A DNA stretch of 64,000 nucleotides from Codonopsis lanceolata (Eukaryota > Streptophyta > Magnoliopsida > Asterales > Campanulaceae): the NCBI GenBank assembly GCA_013146195.2, contig CM028383.1:11969311-12033310 (forward strand), read 5' to 3'. A program made the position numbers and the translations under genes. The notes beneath the pieces were generated by a model. The model did not search any database, had not been told where the DNA came from, and was given only the letters and a program-made list of their open reading frames with translations. Of the stretch, positions 33,505 through 45,137 are shown in pieces (positions within the stretch are counted from its first letter, which is position 1; every line of letters begins with the position of its first letter).

Positions 33505-34625
33505 ATTTTTTTTTTTTTTTTAAGGAAGCAGGGACGGCACCCTGCGAGAATTTATTAAAATAAAAGAAAGCATACAAACTTGAGGAGACAACCAGCCTTG
33601 CCCTTATAACTGGGAGGACAGAGGAGCCTGACCTCGAAAAGGAAATACAAAGCATAAAACAAAAAACTAAACATAACAAAACAAAAAAGACAACTATCTA
33701 TGACCAGACCGATAGGAATAGAAACCATAAGTATCCATAGCAATTAAATGTTTGATCTCTCCATGAAGTGTTCCCCAAGCTGAAAAATCCCTTTTGTAAT
33801 TTATGTTGGTGAGCAATACTAGCCAAACGATCCGCCACCCGATTTTGCTCCCTGTACACATGAGATATGCTAAAAAATCTGGACAAATTGCTACACTCTC
33901 GAAGCTCATAGACATATTGCCAAGGGGCATGATGCTTTCCCATAATAACATTTACTGCCACAAGAGAATCAGTCTCAACGTCGACATTACCCAAACCCAA
34001 GCAATGACACAACTTCAGACCATCACGAAGGGCACAAATCTCTGCCTTCATTTTGGAACCGTTGTTATAATAATTTGAGAAAGCTCTAATAAAAGCACCC
34101 TGCTCATCTCGAATGATTCCGCCACCCGTACAAATGCCATCCCTTGATGATCCATCCATCTGTATTTAGTTTAAAACGGCCCAGAACTGGAGGGATCCAT
34201 TTTAACCATCTACCTTGATGAATCCTAGGACTCTGAACATTAATTAAAAAAGAGGGCATAGACATTGCATCACAAATACTACTCGAAGCCTTCGGCTGAT
34301 ATATAAGAGCCATATCCCGTAGATGACCCATAACATTCCTAAAAATCCCATCCACCTTCATAGAGATGTCCTCGAAAACAGCTGCACATCTGGCTCTCCA
34401 AATCTCCCAGCAAGTGAAAATGAAAGTGGCTAGACGACATGCATGAATCTGTCTTCGAAGAGAACCCCTCGACCAAATTGCAAAGAGCTGCTGTAAGTTG
34501 GAAGCAGCACTGCCCGATTTGAATATAGAAGCAAATTTCGACCATAGGACTTGCGCAACTTCAGAATGCACAAACAGATGCTGAACAGATTCTTGGCTAG
34601 GGTGATGACAACAGTACACGCATTT
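33505..34625 (-). mobile_element. 5'-truncated LINE inserted in the copia element
   Basis: On the minus strand it starts abruptly in a zinc-binding RT-associated domain (CVYCCHHPSQESVQHLF) after the copia reading YYTTISK, and ends in a 16-base poly-A (T run at about 33508-33523). The copia frame resumes with IGLSSRTSILRG. Truncated 5' end and A tail are the marks of target-primed reverse transcription. A target duplication longer than a few A cannot be seen. Confidence 0.85.
33698..34625 (-). pseudogene. LINE ORF2 C-terminal part: zinc domain and RNase H
   Basis: The first part has CVYCC...HLFVHSEVAQVLWS and FIFTCWEIWRARCAAVFED, the plant LINE zinc-binding RT domain after the polymerase. After a frame change comes a plant LINE-type RNase H: GGGIIRDEQGAFIRAF, KAEICALRDGL, VDVETDSLVAVNVI and REQNRVADRLAS, with the expected acidic residues Glu and Asp. 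The first catalytic Asp (FKLNTDG) is in the upstream frame. The reverse transcriptase and endonuclease are absent, so it cannot move itself. Confidence 0.85.
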
Positions 34626-35209
34626 AGAAATCGTTGTGTAGTAATTGATGAAATCGTTGGCGAGCAAGAGGCTTGGTCAAGGCATCGCCCAGTTGATCGG
34701 CTGAAGAGACATAACAAACTCGCATAAGCCCATCCTGAACTTGTTGCCGAATGAAATGAAAGTCCAGGGCCACATGCTTCATGCGAGTATGAAAAACTGG
34801 GTTAGAGCAGAGACTCGTGGCACCCACATTGTCACAGTAAATGACTGGTTGAGTCAAGGAGGTGAGACCGAGTTTTCAAAGAAAAGATACAATCCACCTA
34901 ACCTCAGCCACTGCCCGGTATTCAGCTTCAGTCGAGGAGAGAGCTATAGTGCGCTGTTTCTTGGAGCTCCAAGAGATCGGGTTGCTTCCAAGATAGACAA
35001 TGTAGGCACTGATGGATGTGTAGTCATCCTTGTTGCCAGCCCAGTCTGCATCAGTAAAGGCATGGAGAGCAGGAGGAGACTGGCGATGAAGGAGGATGTC
35101 TGCATTAATAGTGCCACAGAGATACCGAAGAACTCACTTGACCGCAATCCAGTGCTCAGTGGTCCTCCTATGCATGAACTGAGAGAGTTTGTTGACAGCG
35201 AAGGCAACA
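34626..35209 (-). pseudogene. Copia RNase H
   Basis: The 3' frame reads MTQPVIYCDNVGATSL, HTRMKHVALDFHFIRQQV and YVSSADQLGDALTKPL, the copia RNase H end with its conserved Asp-Asn and His-Phe-Ile-Arg. The upstream part is spread over other frames (ADTEYRAVAEVR-like sense near 34900). It removes the RNA strand during reverse transcription. Broken by frameshifts and cut by the LINE. Confidence 0.8.
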
Positions 35210-36551
35210 TCAGACTGAGTGAGAGACAGATATTGAAGACTTCCGACCATTGCTCGAAATTGCCGATCCGGTAGAAAGCGGTGCCGTGTGAAGAGTCAAG
35301 GTAGGCAAGGTAGCAAGGGGCGTAGCTACGGGGCGAGCATCGGTCATACCTGTGCGAGCAAGGAAATCAGTTATGTACCCACACTGGGAGAGCAGAAGAA
35401 CACTTGGGCGCTTAACAACTTCAACCCTAAAAAAGTAGAGGAGATCACTAAGGTCCTTGAGAGAGAATCGATTGGCGAGCAGAGAGATGAAAGTATGAAT
35501 TGCAGTGGGTTGGTTCCCAGTGACAATGATGTCATCCACATACACAAGGAGATAGATGATGGTGCCCGCAGTACGAAGGATGAACAGCGATGTGTCGGCC
35601 AGAAGTTTACCAAGCCGGGGCAAGAAGAAATTGACGCAGCTCATTATACCATGCCCGGGGAGCCTGCTTGAGACCATAAATAGCCTTGTGAAGCCGACAC
35701 ACATGATGAGATTTGTCCTTATCTGTGAACCTAGGCGGTTGAACCATGAATACTTCCTCGGACAAATTGCCTTGAAGAAAGGCATTGTTCATCACATCCA
35801 GTTGTCGAATATCCCATCCTTAACAAACGACCAGTGAATGAACAAGACGAATTGTGGTCGATTTAACCATTGAGCTGAAAGTCTCGTGATAGTCAACCCC
35901 TAGTCACCGGTGAAATCCCTTGGCCACTAGGCAAGCTTTGTAGCGTTCAATGGTGCCATTAGCATGTCTTTTGATGCAGTAGATCCATTTACAGCCAACA
36001 ATATTAGGAGCATCTGCCGAAGGGACAAGTTCCCAAGTTCCATTGTGAGCTAGTGCATCAAACTCCTCAGACATGGCTTGACGCCACTTCTCATCTTTCA
36101 GAGCCTGAGGGACACATGTTGGTTCACTCTCCGCTGCCAGCTGAGCCGAAAGACTCAGTTTGCTGATGGGTTTGTAGATATTGTTTTTAGATCGAGTAAC
36201 TATGGTTGAAGGTCCAGAAGCAGCGGGCACGGGAACATGGTAAGTGGATACGGGCACAGGTACAGAACCAGGTTCAGCGGGCACATGAATAGGGTCAGCG
36301 GGCATGGTGCAAGTGGGTGTAGGGCTATCCTCGGGTTTGGAGCTGGTAGCCGAGGAAGGTTGAGCAGGCAACAAAGGACTTGTAGTGGGCAGAGGGGAGG
36401 TTGGGGGAGGCTGGTGTATAGGCAAGCTGAGATCAACCACATTCTGATTAGTGCGAAGAGAAACTGGCGGGGAGCCACTGGAGCGAGCAGCCGACGGTGT
36501 GTATGAGGGACCGACCAGTTCATGAGGGGGGTAGCCAAGAGACACTAGCAT
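35210..36551 (-). pseudogene. Copia reverse transcriptase
   Basis: From high coordinates: a Pro/Ser-rich linker, then WRQAMSEEFDALAHNGTWEL, VGCKWIYCIKRHANGTIERY, KACLVAKGF, a break, then NAFLQGNLSEEVFMVQPP, LHKAIYGLKQAPRAWYNELR, and after another break the catalytic YVDDIIVTG and LSDLLYFFRVEV. All standard copia RT blocks are present, but in at least three frames. It converts element RNA into DNA. Confidence 0.9.
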
Positions 36552-36599
36552 AGGTATTCGTGCAAGCAGGACTTGTGACCGGGGTGGACATTAGAAAGG

Positions 36600-37500
36600 T
36601 AGACTCGATAAATTGAACATGGCGCGATATGTATAGCTTGGTGATGCTCGGATCATAGCAGAGATAGGCACTCTGAGTGAGCGAGTAACCAAGGAAGACA
36701 CATGGAGTGGAGCGAGTAGCGAGTTTGCGAGCGGAGTAAGGGCGGAGCCAAGGGTAGCAGAGACAACCAAAAGTACTAAGTTTGGAGTAGTTGGGAAGAG
36801 AGCCAAAAAGTTTATGGTAGGGAGACTGGTGAGCAAGGGTGGGTGTTGGTAGCCAATTTATGAGATAGGTCGCGGTTTGGAAGGCAAACGACTAGAAAGG
36901 CAGCGGAAGAGAAGCACGAGAGAGAAGTGAGAGACCAGTCTCGACAATGTGGCGATGGCAACGTTCTGAGAACCCATTGTGTTCCGGGGTGTGAGGGGGC
37001 GAGGTGAGGTAAGAGATGCCATGGGCAGACAGGTAGGCGGCCAAGCCAAACCACGGGCAAGCCCCATGTACTCGCCTCCATTGTCTGAGTAAATGGTGAC
37101 AATGGTTGTTTTAAAATAGTTTTCCACCAAGATTTTAAACTTGGGAAAGATGGTGGCAACCTCAGATTTGAGACTGAGCGGGTAAAGCCAAATGTAATGG
37201 GTAAAGTGATCAACAAAGATCACATAGTATTTGAACCCATCAATTGAGGGAAGGGGGAAGTCCAAACATTAATATAAATAGTTTGAAGAGGGAGAGTAGA
37301 CACAATATTATTTTGATGAAAATGAAGTTTATGACTTTTATTTGAAAGGCAATCATTACAATAAATAGGAGAGTGAGCAGTGTCTAATGCTAAACCTAGG
37401 ATAGAGAGTATCTGACTTTGGATGGGGCCAGACGGAAGGCCAAGGCGATGATGCCAATCTTGGTGAGAGACTTTGGAGCTGACACAAGTAGAGGGACGAA
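36600..37500 (-). pseudogene. Copia integrase
   Basis: It includes a pre-integrase His/Cys part (HQDWHHRLGLP, then CNDCLSNKSHKLHF), the core FKYYVIFVDHFTHYIWLYPL with the first Asp, and IYSDNGGEYMG with the second. The sequence then shifts frame; MLTSLPTINFLALFPTTPNL-like remnants carry the C-terminal part. It joins element DNA to the host chromosome. Inactive through frameshifts. Confidence 0.85.
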
Positions 37501-37538
37501 GTGGGGTTGCTGTGGTCGGTCATTCATACACACCGTCC

Positions 37539-37870
37539 TTAGACTGTCCGATCAGCAGTATTCTCCTTGTCAGACAGATCCTTCGCATGAAAAGAAGTTG
37601 GTAAGAACTCAATAGAGGTTTTATTGGAGATGCAAAATTGAGATATAGATATAAGGTTCTTTTTCATGTCAGGAACAAATAGAACATTATGAAGGGAAAA
37701 AGTGTGTGAGGGTGTGTGAAGGGAGGAGAAACCAGTTTTGGAGATAGTTAACCCAGTACCATCACCAATGACCATGTCATCCATGCCCGTGTAAGTGGAG
37801 TGTAGCGAGAGGTTGCCAAGGTCGCTAGTGACATGATGAGAAGCACCACTATCAAGTAGCCTGCTCGATG
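37539..37870 (-). pseudogene. Copia protease
   Basis: LLDSGASHHVTSDLGNL near 37860-37810 has the aspartic protease DSGA motif. It is followed by MDDMVIGDGTGLTISKTG and HNVLFVPDMKKNLISISQ, the conserved end of the copia protease. It runs into the integrase frame after a stop. Confidence 0.88.
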
Positions 37871-37877
37871 GCCCTGT

Positions 37878-38742
37878 CTATGCCGTGGTTGCAAGGTGAG
37901 CCCGTGGTTGCCACTTGAAGCCACTTGCCAAGTTGGGAGTAGCGGGCAGAGATGTGGTGGCGATTAGTTGAAAGTTGGGGCAGCGAGTAACCGAGTGGCC
38001 CTGTTGGCAGCATGCTTGACACTTGCCCAAATATGGTCGCTGTGGCCGAGGAGCAGATGCCGAGGACTGGGAAATTGGCCGAGGTTGCGAGGAGGATTGC
38101 CGAGCTGTCGAGCTATTGCTCCTCGGGGCAGCAAGATTGGCCGAAGCAGGGTGCGAGAAGGACGCGGGCTGAGACTGCTTTAAGAGCAACTCGCGATTGA
38201 TGAGTTTTTCATGAAGCTCATCAAACGATATGAGAGTATCCCATCCTTCAACCACATCCACGATGTGGCGGTAGTCATCATCCAAACCACCGAGGATGGT
38301 CTCAATGAGATCCGTATGGTCAAGAGGTTTTCCCAGAGCAGCGAGTTCATCAACCCGACCTTTAACAGACTGCATGTAGTCCAAAATAGACTGAGTGCCT
38401 TTGGAAGCTCGCTTTAGCAGACTGCAGAAAGGAAGCCGACAAGAGCACCAAACAGAAGTTTGTCTTGCCAGATCCAGGGTTGCTAATGCGCGTTGGGTGT
38501 GGGTACGCCTTGGATGATTTAGCATCCTTGGTAAGGACAGTAGGAGGCGGACATGGATGTGAGCCGTCTACAAACTTGTAAAGGTCATAGCCGATGAGGG
38601 TGGCCTCAACTTGGAGTTTCCAAGCTATATAATTGGTGGAGGTGAGTTGGGTGATATTGTGGTGAGAGATGTTGATGAGGTCGAAGGTGTGTGTGGGATC
38701 AAGAGGGTTTTTAATGGTGAGGGAGTGATTGCCGTTAGCCAT
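37878..38742 (-). pseudogene. Copia gag with zinc knuckle
   Basis: Likely start MANGNHSLTIKNPL at 38742. Blocks are LTSTNYIAWKLQVEATLIGY, a frameshift, then SILDYMQSVKGRVDELAALG, LIETILGGLDDDYRHIV and ELHEKLINRELLL (copia gag UBN2-type). A Ser/Pro-rich stretch precedes a CX2CX4HX4C knuckle, CQACCQQGHSVTRC, near 38015. Forms the particle and binds RNA. One frameshift near 38450-38530. Confidence 0.88.
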
Positions 38743-38800
38743 GGCTAAAAGAGTTGAGGGCAGCAGTTTAGAGGAAGAAGGCGAGGGTTTTAGGAGCATG

Positions 38801-38812
38801 GCTCTGATACCA
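38801..38812 (-). promoter_or_regulatory. Copia primer-binding site
   Basis: TGGTATCAGAGC on the minus strand, directly after the LTR, is the usual copia site complementary to initiator tRNA-Met. Confidence 0.85.
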
Positions 38813-39030
38813 TATAGAAACTTGTAAAGTTTAGGAATAATGACATAGCCTTTCCATTGATTGAATCATCTATTTATAGGGAGATTTACAATTAGGGTTA
38901 CACTTGGAGTAGGGTACAATAAACCTATACAAGGAAGGTAACATAATAAGAAAAGAGCTCTACAAGATAATTACCACTAATTACTAATTACAAATTAACA
39001 AGAATAATGAAAAGATATTATTCTCTAACA
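38813..39030 (-). repeat. 5' LTR of the copia element
   Basis: 218 bp, very similar to 33252-33468. Differences include small substitutions and an extra base near the GGAGTAGGG part. Confidence 0.9.
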
Positions 39031-40245
39031 GTCATTGTAAAAGCAAACGAAAGAAATGAAGAATCCAACATTATTTTACTCACCCTTTGTTGGAAGAATT
39101 GCCATTCCTAAAGTTTAAGCATCTGTTAGGCAAAATTTTCACTTAGCACTTTAAATATAATTTTCATCCCCAAAGATTTTCACTTATTTTATATAATTCT
39201 TAAAACAATTTATAAATTCTTTTTTTTTTCTTGTCAAATTAAAATCTGATAGATTTTAAAACAGATGTCTCCTTTATATATGGTAATTTTTTTTAAAACC
39301 ATTTTTTGATGTCAAAATCGATTAATATCAAATAAATTTTATCACATTTGATTTTAACGTGTTTCACTTCATTAGTACTTTAATTTTTCATGGTAAATTT
39401 TTTTTATTTACGGATAGATTTTATCACATTTGATTTAGACATGCATCAATTGATTAAAACTATTAAAGTCTGATAGATTTTAAAATCAGTGCCTCCTTTA
39501 AAACAATGCGTATGATACTAAATATATCTATATAAATTCTTTTTTTTTTTGCCAAAAATTAAAGTCTAATAGATTTTAAAACCGGTGCCTCCTTTATACA
39601 TAGTAAAACCTTTTCTTTTCTTTCTTTTTTTTTTTTTACCAATTTTTGTTGTCAAAATCAGTTAATACCAGATAGATTTTATCACATTTGATTTTAACGT
39701 GTTTCAATTGATTAGTACTCCAAATTTTCATGCTAAAAGTTTTTTTTGGTAGATTTTATTACATTTGATTTATACATGTTTCAATTAATTAAAACTCCTC
39801 AATTCTCATGGTAATTTTTTTTACTTACCATTTTTTTCTTACAAAATCGGTTTGTACCGGATAGATTTTAGCACATTTGATTTAAACAATTTTAATTTGA
39901 TTAGGACTCCTCAATTCTCATGGTAGAAGTTTTTTAATTTTTATTATTTTATCAATACTCGGTCAATTTAAAATAGATTTTATCAAATTTGATTAAACGT
40001 GTTCCACCAACACCACAAACGTGAAACGACCACTACGAAATAACTTGCAAATTCTATCTACAAAATTCGCATGAATTTTCGATTTGATTGTTCGGTGTGA
40101 TCTCACGTTTTTTATATTTATTAATTATGTGGACATCTTCCTGCTATTGGTTCATTCAAATAGCTTGCAAATTATATTTACAAAATTAAGTTTTAAAAAC
40201 AACACTAATTCAACAGTACATCGCACGGGTAATAACCTAATAATC
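39031..40245. repeat. Diverged long repeat, complete copy
   Basis: It begins GTCATTGTAAAAGCAAACG and runs through the proximal half (matching 32622-33250) into the distal half (matching 31480-32010), ending near CGCACGGGTAATAACCTA. It consists of repeated blocks with GTCAAAATCGGTT, CACATTTGATTTTAACGTG and TNATAGATTTTAAAA. The end motif resembles the ends of some plant non-coding transposons. Confidence 0.7.
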
Positions 40246-41268
40246 GAATAATTTATTTCAAAAGGGAGCTCAATTTACTTTGACTCAAGCTCATGCAATC
40301 CTAGAATAAATTGATTAGGTCATCTGTAAAATCTAAGAATACATTAACCTAGTCCCGTAAAGACATCATATCATAGGCACGAATACAAATATCCCATCTA
40401 TAACAATACAATTTAGTTTCCATATTTACGATTGACAAAAACTAACTACTGGATCAGATTAAATTATTTTAAAAAAATTAACCATTAAAGTTAATTTTGA
40501 CATCAACATGTGTGAAGATAACTATTCTCATTTAATTCCTACTTTTTTTTCTCCATCCCCGTTACACCCTCCATCCTTACTACCAACTAGAGGTGTATGT
40601 GGTTTGACTTGATTTAGTTTTAGGCCAAAGCCACTAATTGAACGCGCACCCCCTATCGGTTTCAAAAATTTTAAGCCAAGCCGAACCAAATAAGGTTTGA
40701 AACCGAACCGAACCACTTGGCTTGGTTCGGTTTTGTAGTTTTTATAAATTCTTTTTAATCTACTTAACTAATATTAACTATAACAATAAAAACAAGATTT
40801 TAATTTGGAATTAACATTAAACATCAGAAAATAGCCTGCTAAAGTTAAATTATTATAAATAAAATAATGTAAATTCCAAAAAAAATAGAAACGAAATGAA
40901 AGAAAAAAAGTTCTCAAGCAATCTAGATTTGAAACCGAAACAAACTGCTTTTGACCAAAATTGACTAGTTATCTAGATAATTACGTGACCACTTTAATAG
41001 TTATCTTGATAACGGATAGTTAACATGTTCTTTGAATATAACTCTGTTAACAAATTGATTAATTGATTCAAATATAATTATAGCAAGATAATTAAAATAT
41101 AATAACATAATTATATTCAGGAGATATATATGTATGAACAACAAATTTCTTCAGGACCAATGTGATAGCACATCCACATGGAGGAGGAGGAGGATGCCGA
41201 CAATAGTCATTAATTGGAGAAGAAACAATTTCATTCTTTTTTAGATATTACCAAACAATTATGAAATA
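40246..41268. other. Unassigned AT-rich region
   Basis: About 40590-40740 contains GGTTTCAAAAATTTTAAGCC and repeated GAACCGAACC, a simple-sequence-like motif often seen at non-autonomous hAT ends. TAGAGGTGTATGTGG at 40588 could be such an end, but no partner was found. No gene is supported. Confidence 0.4.
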
Positions 41269-41428
41269 CTTCTTTGGTTCTGAGCAAAGAGATTATTATT
41301 TTATTATATAATATTTTATTTAAAAAATCTATTTAAAAAAATTAAGACATATAAATGTCATTTTATTATTAATATGTTATTAAAAATATCATTTTTTTTT
41401 AAATTTTGATGGTCTAGAACAGAGGGAG
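41269..41428. mobile_element. MITE copy, second Stowaway-like family
   Basis: Flanked by TA. Starts CTTCTTTGGTTCTGAGC and ends TCTAGAACAGAGGGAG. The interior ATAAATGTCATTTTATTATT matches the copy at 31242. Confidence 0.75.
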
Positions 41429-42009
41429 TATTATTATTGGTCAACTTGAGATTGCATGGTGGTCTCGTCATAACTGACTGCCAGATCTAGAATGATTATA
41501 ATTATAAAACACAAAAAGCAAAAGAAGGATAAACCAGTTCCAGTCTAATAAACTTTTAATTTAGGAAACTTAACTAAACTGTTTTAATATAAAAACTAGC
41601 TAAATTGACAGTTTGACATGTTGTTTTGATTATTTGTCCGTGTCAATTTAACGCGTGTTTATAAACCAACACAACTACCCAAAGGTGCTTTTAAAAAAGG
41701 TATTCTACTCTTTTTTTTAAAAAAATATTATCAATGCGGAGAAAAGTAACAAAGTAAAATAATGCTAGAGTCACTCTAATAACACTACCAAATGATGTGG
41801 CAAATGACATCAATTAGAATTAATCAAAAAAAAAAAAGAAAAAAAGAAAAGAAACTAATCAATGTGTTTCTCCTTCAAACCGCTTAACACTAGAATGCTA
41901 GCGGTGAATCTCTCTTCTCCTCCGACGCGGGCAATGGTATCCGCCAAGCCCACAGAGGCATCTACAATCCAAGATTCTATCAAACCCATTCCAGAATAAA
42001 GGTAATTCC
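41429..42009. other. Unassigned AT-rich spacer
   Basis: No coding region or clear repeat is seen between the MITE and the copia fragment. Confidence 0.4.
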
Positions 42010-42660
42010 AGAATCCAACAATTAGAGTATTTCCAAATCATTGAAAGCCTAATGTACTTGATGTGGTACACAAGGTCGGATATAGCTTACGCTGTAAGTA
42101 AGCTAAGTCGTTTTACTAGCAATCCTAATAATGAGCATTGGAATACATTTTTAAGAGTATTAGGATACATAAAACGAACTAGAGAGTATTCATTGCACTA
42201 TAGCATTTATCCTACGGTAGTTGAAGGATGATATAGTGATGCAAATTGGATATCTGATACAGATGAATCTAAGTCTACTAGTGGCTATGTATTTGCTCTC
42301 GGTGGAAGTGTCATATCATGAAAATCTTCTAAGCAAACTTGTATAGCTCGATCAACAATGAAATTTGAGTTTATTTCTTTAGATAAAGCTGGAGAAGAAG
42401 CCGAATGACTTAGACACTTCTAAGAAGATATTCCTCTATGGCTAAAACCCGTGCCTGCTATATGTATACATTGTGATAATCAAGCAGCTATAGCTAGGGC
42501 AGAAAATTTTATATATAACGGAAAATCTCGACACATACGTCGTAGACATAACACCGTTAGACGGTTACTCTCAAACGGAACAATTTTAATTGATTTCGTG
42601 CGATCAAAGGATAACCTTTTGCGGATCCATTTACTAAATGTTTATCTAAAGAGAGAATAA
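42010..42660 (+). pseudogene. Copia RT end and RNase H fragment
   Basis: Mostly one frame with in-frame stops: YLMWYTRSDIAYAVSKLSRF, NEHWNTFLRVLGYIKRTREY, a stop, YSDANWISDTDESKSTSGYV, TCIARSTMKFEFISLDKAGE, then IHCDNQAAIARAEN and SRHIRRRHNTVRRLLSNG. These are the copia connection and RNase H. Upstream RT, integrase, protease and gag are missing, so it is a truncated 3' part that leads into the LTR at 43277. Confidence 0.88.
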
Positions 42661-43276
42661 ACTGTGCATCGAAAGAAATGAGGCTAAAGCCTAAAGAAAT
42701 CTAAATCAAATTGATGGAAACCTAACCTGTTGACTGGAGATCTCACAGACTAGGTTCAATAGGAAAAACTAGTCATGATTGATTTGAGAGAAGCACTTGG
42801 AAGTTTATCTTCATCCCATTTCGATAATGCAAAAGTATTACCTACAATATGGTAGAGGTTAAACTATTGCTTTTAATGATGACTATATCTTGTAAATAAG
42901 TACAAGTGGGGTAATGCATGATACTCTTTATAGCACATCACCTATGTACATGTGAACATTGCTGGTTCGTTGAGAATTTTCTTAGGCAAATTCTCTAAAG
43001 CACTCGCAGAACCAAGAAAGTTTAGGGCCAAAATAATGAACACAATAGAGAACCAAAATTTGATATGAGAGTTAATGTGTTTGGTCTATTGTTTAAACTT
43101 ACAGTAATGTCTGACAGTTCAATACGTTACGTACACTGATCAGCCAAGTAAGTTCGATAGATTCTTACTAAAGAAGGTTCAAAGCGAAAGTGACCTATCT
43201 TGATGCATTGATTTTTCAGCTATGTTCTTCTTCTTCTTTCCTTTCCGTGTCGACTTCTTCAATTCATGTGAGGGAT
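42661..43276 (+). other. Copia 3' untranslated region
   Basis: Non-coding sequence between the RNase H end and the LTR. TGTGAGGGAT just before 43277 could be the polypurine tract. Confidence 0.5.
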
Positions 43277-43907
43277 TGTTGGAATATTGGGGTCAATATA
43301 TATGGGTGAATGACTAAGTTACCACAAAAGAGTCTAAACCCACATTGGATATATACTAGAAAGTATCCTAGTTTATATAATGGGAGATTATGGAGAGTAA
43401 CATTTAAGTTACAAGCCATGTAGCCATGTAGCCATGTCTTACGCACTAGCTAGCTTTGCTAGCCATTGGTTGTACAAACGCTCACGCTTACGCTCATGCA
43501 CTCGCACTCGCTTGAGCCCGTACATATTGCAAAGTTCACATGGGGTACTTTCGAGGCGCACTTTGCACTTCGCACATGCGCATCATCGCGAAGGAGCAAT
43601 TGGAGCCTTTCCATTTTATAGAGGTAGTGGGCGGCTCAACGCACCTCTTCAGGTTATGGGCGACAGTTGGCGCACGGCAGCAGTCTTGGATGGGCAAGCA
43701 TGACTGATCACTGGACCAACACACCCTTTGAAGTTGTGGGCGGCAGTTGGGTCAATGCAGCCTTTTCCAGATTCGTAGTAGGCTCGACTGAAGAGGCACA
43801 ACTCGAAGGGCAGCTGTTGATTCTCATTTGTATTTAGATTTATATCTGCTCGTACATTACATTAGTTTTATACTCTAATGGCTAATTGGGCTAGGTATCA
43901 ATTAGCG
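43277..43907 (+). repeat. Probable 3' LTR of the copia fragment (truncated)
   Basis: It starts TGTTGGAATATTGGGG after a purine-rich tract, with a possible TATA box TTTATATAATGG at about 43373. No CA end was found before the next LTR begins at 43908, so it is probably cut by that insertion. It contains short repeats, GTAGCCAT (three times) and CGCTCACGCTTACGCTC. Confidence 0.5.
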
Positions 43908-45068
43908 TGACAACTGTGTATAGAACATTGCCAAAGAATAGTTTGTTTTATAGGCTTCACAGGTTCAGCGGAAGACCTCAGTTGTGCTTCACCGGAAGAC
44001 CTGCAACAGCAACCAACGGCAGACCTTGTCTGCACTTGGTCAAGCATGACGTGTCCAATCAAACAAATCTTAGTGGATCAATTAAATTTATCCTTATCAG
44101 TTTGAATTTAAATTGAGACATTCCCTGACTTCTCAGACACGCCTAAAACAGCTTTCTGAAAAGCAGGAAGACTTTCGAAGTCTGAACAGTGTCAGAGCAG
44201 GTGAACAGACTAACACCTACAGTCTGTACCAACTCTTGCAGATCTGACATCCGGATTGCCCTACTACCAGTCTCTACACCCATTCCCTACTCGATATCAG
44301 TGAAGACGAAATCTTCAAGACAACTCCATGCATTTAATGCATTCAACCTAATAGAGCTGTTACACTTCGTCTTCCCCAACGGATCTCCAGAATGCTCCAG
44401 CTATAAATGCCGCCATTAATGACTGAAGAAACACACTTGATAAAATGGTCTGAAAATCTACAACAACTCAAAGTCTTTATACTCAGTGCATTCAAAGAGA
44501 TCTTAAACTGATCAAGAAGTCCTCGACAACAACAAGAAGATCTGCATCAACTCCTATCTATTTACTTCTTGTTGTTTTCCTTCAAAGCTATTCTTCTGCA
44601 CGAATTAAATATCTTGTTTACCCAGATATTTAATTCCTAAACCCCAAATACAAGTCAATATTTTTGTACACGATCCATTGGGTATATTCCTTGTAATAGA
44701 ACTAGTGGAAAACATATTGCACTTTTAAATCCAAGGTTGACTGCCTTGGTGATGGACGTAGCACTCTTTATAGTGTGAACCATCCCAAATACGTGTGTTC
44801 TTCCTTTACTGCTTGTTTACTCTTGAACTGTTTATTATTTCCTTTATCCATATCCTTAACAGCAGACTTGAGTAAATTAGTCAAGTTTACCGGTAGTCCT
44901 TAATCGGTAGACTTGAACCTGTTTCCTTGTAAGACTTCCGCTACTTCAATCTTTCCAATAGATTGTAAGTGCTTGTCAAAGGAACTTACTTAAAAAGTTT
45001 TTAAGTGTATAATAAGCTATTCAACCCCCCCCCCTTCTAGCTTATTATTGTGCCCTTCGGGACTCACA
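43908..45068 (+). repeat. 5' LTR of a copia element (chimeric element, left end)
   Basis: It starts TGACAACTGTG and ends GGGACTCACA. A TATA box is at 44402-44408 (TATAAAT). About 20 bp of poly-C-interrupted sequence lies near 45026. The primer-binding site follows at once. No matching 3' LTR was found in the window. Confidence 0.7.
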
Positions 45069-45070
45069 AT

Positions 45071-45082
45071 TGGTATCAGAGC
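45071..45082 (+). promoter_or_regulatory. Primer-binding site (tRNA-Met type)
   Basis: TGGTATCAGAGC two bases after the LTR end. Confidence 0.88.
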
Positions 45083-45137
45083 CTAACTCTTTGAAAACTA
45101 GTTTTTCCGAGATTAAACTCACAAGAGACTCGAGCCA

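Larger units (their letters stand above)
33252..39030 (-). mobile_element. Minus-strand Ty1/copia retrotransposon with both LTRs
   Basis: LTRs of 217-218 bp lie at 33252-33468 and 38813-39030, about 90-95% alike by eye. In element order follow a primer-binding site, gag, protease, integrase, RT, RNase H and a polypurine tract. A LINE is inserted in the 3' end of pol. Flanking 5-bp sequences (TAGAT and GTCAT) do not match, so no target duplication is present. Many frame breaks make it inactive. Confidence 0.9.

Noticed and set aside
34741..35671. Plus-strand frames over the copia RT and RNase H
   Set aside because: Shadows of the minus-strand copia coding sequence.
40528..40716. Minus frame rich in Gly/Phe/Lys
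   Set aside because: Comes from the GAACCGAACC simple-sequence motif; no protein family.
43434..43724. Overlapping frames inside the copia LTR
   Set aside because: LTR sequence; Arg/Ser/His-rich translation of short GC-rich repeats.
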